The notes below the pieces were generated by a model. It was not told where the DNA came from. It made no database searches and worked only from the letters and a program-made list of their open reading frames with translations. Positions 13,279 to 15,517 of a stretch of 15,517 nucleotides of DNA are shown here, piece by piece; positions within the stretch are counted from its first letter, which is position 1; every line of letters begins with the position of its first letter. A program made the translations under genes and the position numbers. Source of the DNA: Planctomycetaceae bacterium (lineage in GTDB: Bacteria > Planctomycetota > Planctomycetia > Pirellulales > Pirellulaceae); NCBI GenBank assembly GCA_002685655.1, contig NYXM01000197.1, positions 1-15,517 of the forward strand, read 5' to 3'.

Positions 13279-14952
13279 ATGTCGACGGACACCACGTTGG
13301 TGGATCTATTCAATGACCGTGTTGCTTCCAGTGGCGACATCACCGCCATCTGGATCGTCGAGGATGGCGAGTTTCAGCCCCGCACGTGGAACGAATTGGC
13401 GAGCGACGTATTCCGTGTCGCCACGTCATTGGCGGAGTTTGTCGAACCGGGCGAGCGTGTCGTTCAGCTGTCGGAGAATCGATATGAATGGATCGTGTGC
13501 GATCTGGCGATTCAGTTGGCTCGGGCGATTCACGTTCCGATTCACGCCCCGCTGGCGGCCGCTCAGGTGCTCGAGCAGATTCGGGATTGCGATGCTCGTG
13601 TCGCGCTGGCCTCGACAGTCGAGCAAGTCGAGAAGATCCTCATAGGTGGCGACGACTTGCCACCGGACCTGCGACTGTTCTGTTTCGACCACAGCCCAGA
13701 CACGGGCGGTGTCGAGCCGTTCACTCGACTGCTCGACGAGCAACAGGGTTCGACCGAGGCAGTTGTACGAGCAGCGCGCACGCATGTCACGCCGGAGTCG
13801 ATCGCCACGTTGCTCTACACTTCCGGAACCACTGGTGAACCAAAGGGCGTGATCTTGACGCAGCGCAACTTGACGAGCAACGCTTTGGCGACCCTGGCCG
13901 CGATCGAACAGACGACTGAAGACCTCCGTGTCAATTTCCTGCCACTCAGTCACGTGTTCGCGCGAACTTGTGACCTCTACACATGGATCGCACTCGGTTC
14001 GCAGTTGGCACTGGCACAGTCGCGCGAATCCGTGATCGCAGATTGCCAGGCACTGCATCCCACGACGTTGAACGGCGTTCCATATTTCTTCGACAAGGTT
14101 CGACGCGTTTTGATTGACATGGGAAGGGCTGATGAACCGGACGCGTTAAGAAACCTGTTTGGAGGCAAGGTCAGGTTCTTCTGCTCCGGTGGCGCCGCGT
14201 TGCCCGATCACGTATTTGATTTTTTCCAGGCACGCGGTGTACCGATTTTACAGGGCTATGGGCTGACCGAGACATCGCCGGTCATTACTGTTTCGAGCCT
14301 CGAGCACGTGCGGCGGGGGGCGTCGGGGAAGGCCATTCAAGACGTAGAAGTTCGAATTGCTGACGACGACGAGATTCTCACGCGCGGGCCGCATCTGATG
14401 TCCGGCTACTATCATCGGCCCGAAGAGACCGCCGAAGTGATTCAGGACGGCTGGTTCCATACAGGCGACTACGGCGATGTCGACGAGGATGGGTTTCTTT
14501 TCATTCGCGGACGCAAGAAAGAGATCATTGTGACCTCCGGTGGTAAGAATGTCTCGCCCGTGCAGTTAGAGTCGCTGCTGACCGAGGACCCACTCATCTT
14601 GCAGGCCGTCGTGATCGGAGACGATCGCAACTATCTGACCGCGCTGATCGTACCGGATCCCGACCAGTTGCGCGACGTTATCGTCAAACAGAAGTGGCAG
14701 ATCGTCTCGCCCGCGCAAGCGTTAGCCCATCCACAGGTTATCGATTTGTACCATCAGCGGATTCAAACGCAGCTCGCCACAGTCTCTCGTTACGAACAAG
14801 TGCGAGTGTTCACGTTGCTGGATCACGGCTTCACGATCGAGTCCGGCGAAATGACACCCAAGCTCAGCCTGCGGCGCGACATCATCGCGACAAACTACAC
14901 GACTCAGATCGAAGCGATGTACCGCAAAAACAACGATTCTGGTTCAACTTGA
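13279..14952 (+). CDS. Long-chain fatty acid--CoA ligase (AMP-binding enzyme)
   Basis: The enzyme activates fatty acids with ATP and CoA through an acyl-AMP intermediate, feeding lipid synthesis or beta-oxidation. The 557-residue protein shows the adenylate-forming motifs in order: P-loop TSGTTGEPKG (181-190), the long-chain FACS segment LPLSHVFAR, YGLTETSPV (327 onward), HTGDYG (TGD at 395-397), GRKKEIIVTSGGKNVSP (from 411) and a C-terminal domain. In the C-terminal domain the usual TPTLKLKR segment reads TPKLSLRR (526-533), so the lysine lies two residues earlier than usual. The ATG at 13279 follows AAGGGA by about 5 nt; codons upstream show no conservation. It is divergent from the KaiC-like gene. 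The exact chain-length specificity cannot be read from sequence. Confidence 0.93.
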   Translation: MSTDTTLVDLFNDRVASSGDITAIWIVEDGEFQPRTWNELASDVFRVATSLAEFVEPGERVVQLSENRYEWIVCDLAIQLARAIHVPIHAPLAAAQVLEQIRDCDARVALASTVEQVEKILIGGDDLPPDLRLFCFDHSPDTGGVEPFTRLLDEQQGSTEAVVRAARTHVTPESIATLLYTSGTTGEPKGVILTQRNLTSNALATLAAIEQTTEDLRVNFLPLSHVFARTCDLYTWIALGSQLALAQSRESVIADCQALHPTTLNGVPYFFDKVRRVLIDMGRADEPDALRNLFGGKVRFFCSGGAALPDHVFDFFQARGVPILQGYGLTETSPVITVSSLEHVRRGASGKAIQDVEVRIADDDEILTRGPHLMSGYYHRPEETAEVIQDGWFHTGDYGDVDEDGFLFIRGRKKEIIVTSGGKNVSPVQLESLLTEDPLILQAVVIGDDRNYLTALIVPDPDQLRDVIVKQKWQIVSPAQALAHPQVIDLYHQRIQTQLATVSRYEQVRVFTLLDHGFTIESGEMTPKLSLRRDIIATNYTTQIEAMYRKNNDSGST

Positions 14953-15021
14953 ACACCAGAAGGTCTGGGAAATCCGCGCAAATCAGCTCAACCAACTAGC
15001 CATTTTGACGAACGTAAAAGG

Positions 15022-15050
15022 TTGCCGTATATACAGTTTGAGCCTAAGAT
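15022..15050 (+). promoter_or_regulatory. Sigma70-like promoter before the J-domain-like gene
   Basis: TTGCCG (15022-15027) and TAAGAT (15045-15050) each match consensus at four of six bases and are separated by 17 bp. A start near 15057 would give a leader of about 65 nt before the ATG. Confidence 0.4.
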
Positions 15051-15121
15051 AGAATGATCTTCTGCGGCGTATGGTGGCAACCGCCAACTCGCTGTCTTCC
15101 CACCCTGAGTGACGGGGATTA

Positions 15122-15517
15122 ATGCACGTGAGTTCAGGATTTGACCCATACAGCGAGTGGCTGGATCTGAAGGCATCGACGGGTCCTCTTGATCATTACC
15201 AATTGCTCGGGCTTCCGCGGTTTGAACAGGACGCAACCGTCATCGCAGACGCCGCAGATCGCGCGTTGTCACGCGTACGCAGTCACCGACCGGGTGTCCA
15301 CTCCCAGGCCTGGGCACAGTTGTTGGACCAGATCACCGCCGCCAAGACCTGCCTCGCAAACGCTTCGTTGCGCGCAGATTATGACCGCAGCTTGGGCCAG
15401 GATAGTTGGGGCCAGGATACTGCGTCCGGGTTGTCGGCCAACGCTTCGCCATCGCCGCAACCAGACACACCGACGGCTGTGCCGAACTCCGAATCGCCAA
15501 CCAACCAAAATACAACC
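15122..15517 (+). CDS. J-domain-like planctomycete protein, N-terminal part (runs off window)
   Basis: The frame is open from the ATG at 15122 to the window end (132 codons). It begins with a segment resembling a J domain: DPYSEWLDL, then DHYQLLGLPRFEQDATVI, a helix AADRALSRVRSHRP, then AWAQLLDQITAAKTCLANASLRADYDRSL. The YxLLGL...I..A and AxxxLxxxxxRxxYD pattern is that of DnaJ-type domains, but the HPD tripeptide that stimulates Hsp70 ATPase is not visible (HRPG is found in its place). After residue 90 the sequence becomes low-complexity, rich in Ser, Pro, Asn and Thr, suggesting a linker to a further domain outside the window. An in-frame TGA lies 15 bases upstream of the ATG (15107-15109), so no upstream start is possible; GGGGAT lies just before it. 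Large proteins with this N-terminus are common in Planctomycetes; their function is unknown. Confidence 0.7.
   Translation, partial: MHVSSGFDPYSEWLDLKASTGPLDHYQLLGLPRFEQDATVIADAADRALSRVRSHRPGVHSQAWAQLLDQITAAKTCLANASLRADYDRSLGQDSWGQDTASGLSANASPSPQPDTPTAVPNSESPTNQNTT

Noticed and set aside
13426..14058. 210-codon minus-strand open frame within the acyl-CoA ligase gene
   Set aside because: Shadow of a strongly conserved enzyme; Gln/Arg-rich sequence without motifs.

Overview
The window reads as a chromosomal segment of a planctomycete (Planctomycetota, most likely Pirellulales). The main pointers are a secreted Cys/Tyr-rich protein built from YTV-type 16-residue repeats (known from Rhodopirellula and relatives), a short pseudopilin of the kind these genomes carry in many copies, a degenerate J-domain-like protein at the right edge, and isolated housekeeping genes with long intergenic gaps. 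The assignment rests on gene content read by eye; no database search was possible.

Left part (1-5170), nearly all on the minus strand. Read in the direction of transcription: a type II pseudopilin with its own hairpin terminator, the redox repressor rex, tRNA-Gln(UUG), a short glmU-like uridylyltransferase that overlaps prs (PRPP synthase) by 13 bases, then rplY (ribosomal protein L25/Ctc) and pth (peptidyl-tRNA hydrolase, cut by the window edge). glmU-prs-rplY-pth is a classic bacterial order linking cell-wall precursor, nucleotide precursor and translation genes. Here it is interrupted by a divergent GroES-like gene on the plus strand between prs and rplY, with no groEL beside it.

Middle part (5170-11100). 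A 419-base intergenic stretch carries promoter-like elements and an inverted repeat. It leads into the large plus-strand YTV-repeat gene, which ends at a textbook rho-independent terminator. Next come a CPBP-family membrane protease gene (minus) and, divergent from it, ppdK (pyruvate phosphate dikinase) with a strong sigma70-like promoter and a leader of about 186 nt. Downstream of ppdK are a REP-like imperfect palindrome and a perfect 17-bp hairpin that contains the stop codon of the convergent lpxA gene.

Right part (11080-15517). lpxA (lipid A biosynthesis, GTG start) and a KaiC-like single-domain ATPase lie on the minus strand. A long-chain acyl-CoA synthetase lies on the plus strand, divergent from the ATPase gene. 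The start of a planctomycete J-domain-like protein, preceded by a promoter-like sequence, runs off the window.

Most genes are ordinary housekeeping functions. I saw no CRISPR array, insertion sequence, prophage or obvious defence system. The points most worth a second look are the YTV-repeat protein with two different repeat blocks, the KaiC-like ATPase lacking the usual acidic pair, the monofunctional GlmU stub, the orphan GroES, and the palindromic elements.
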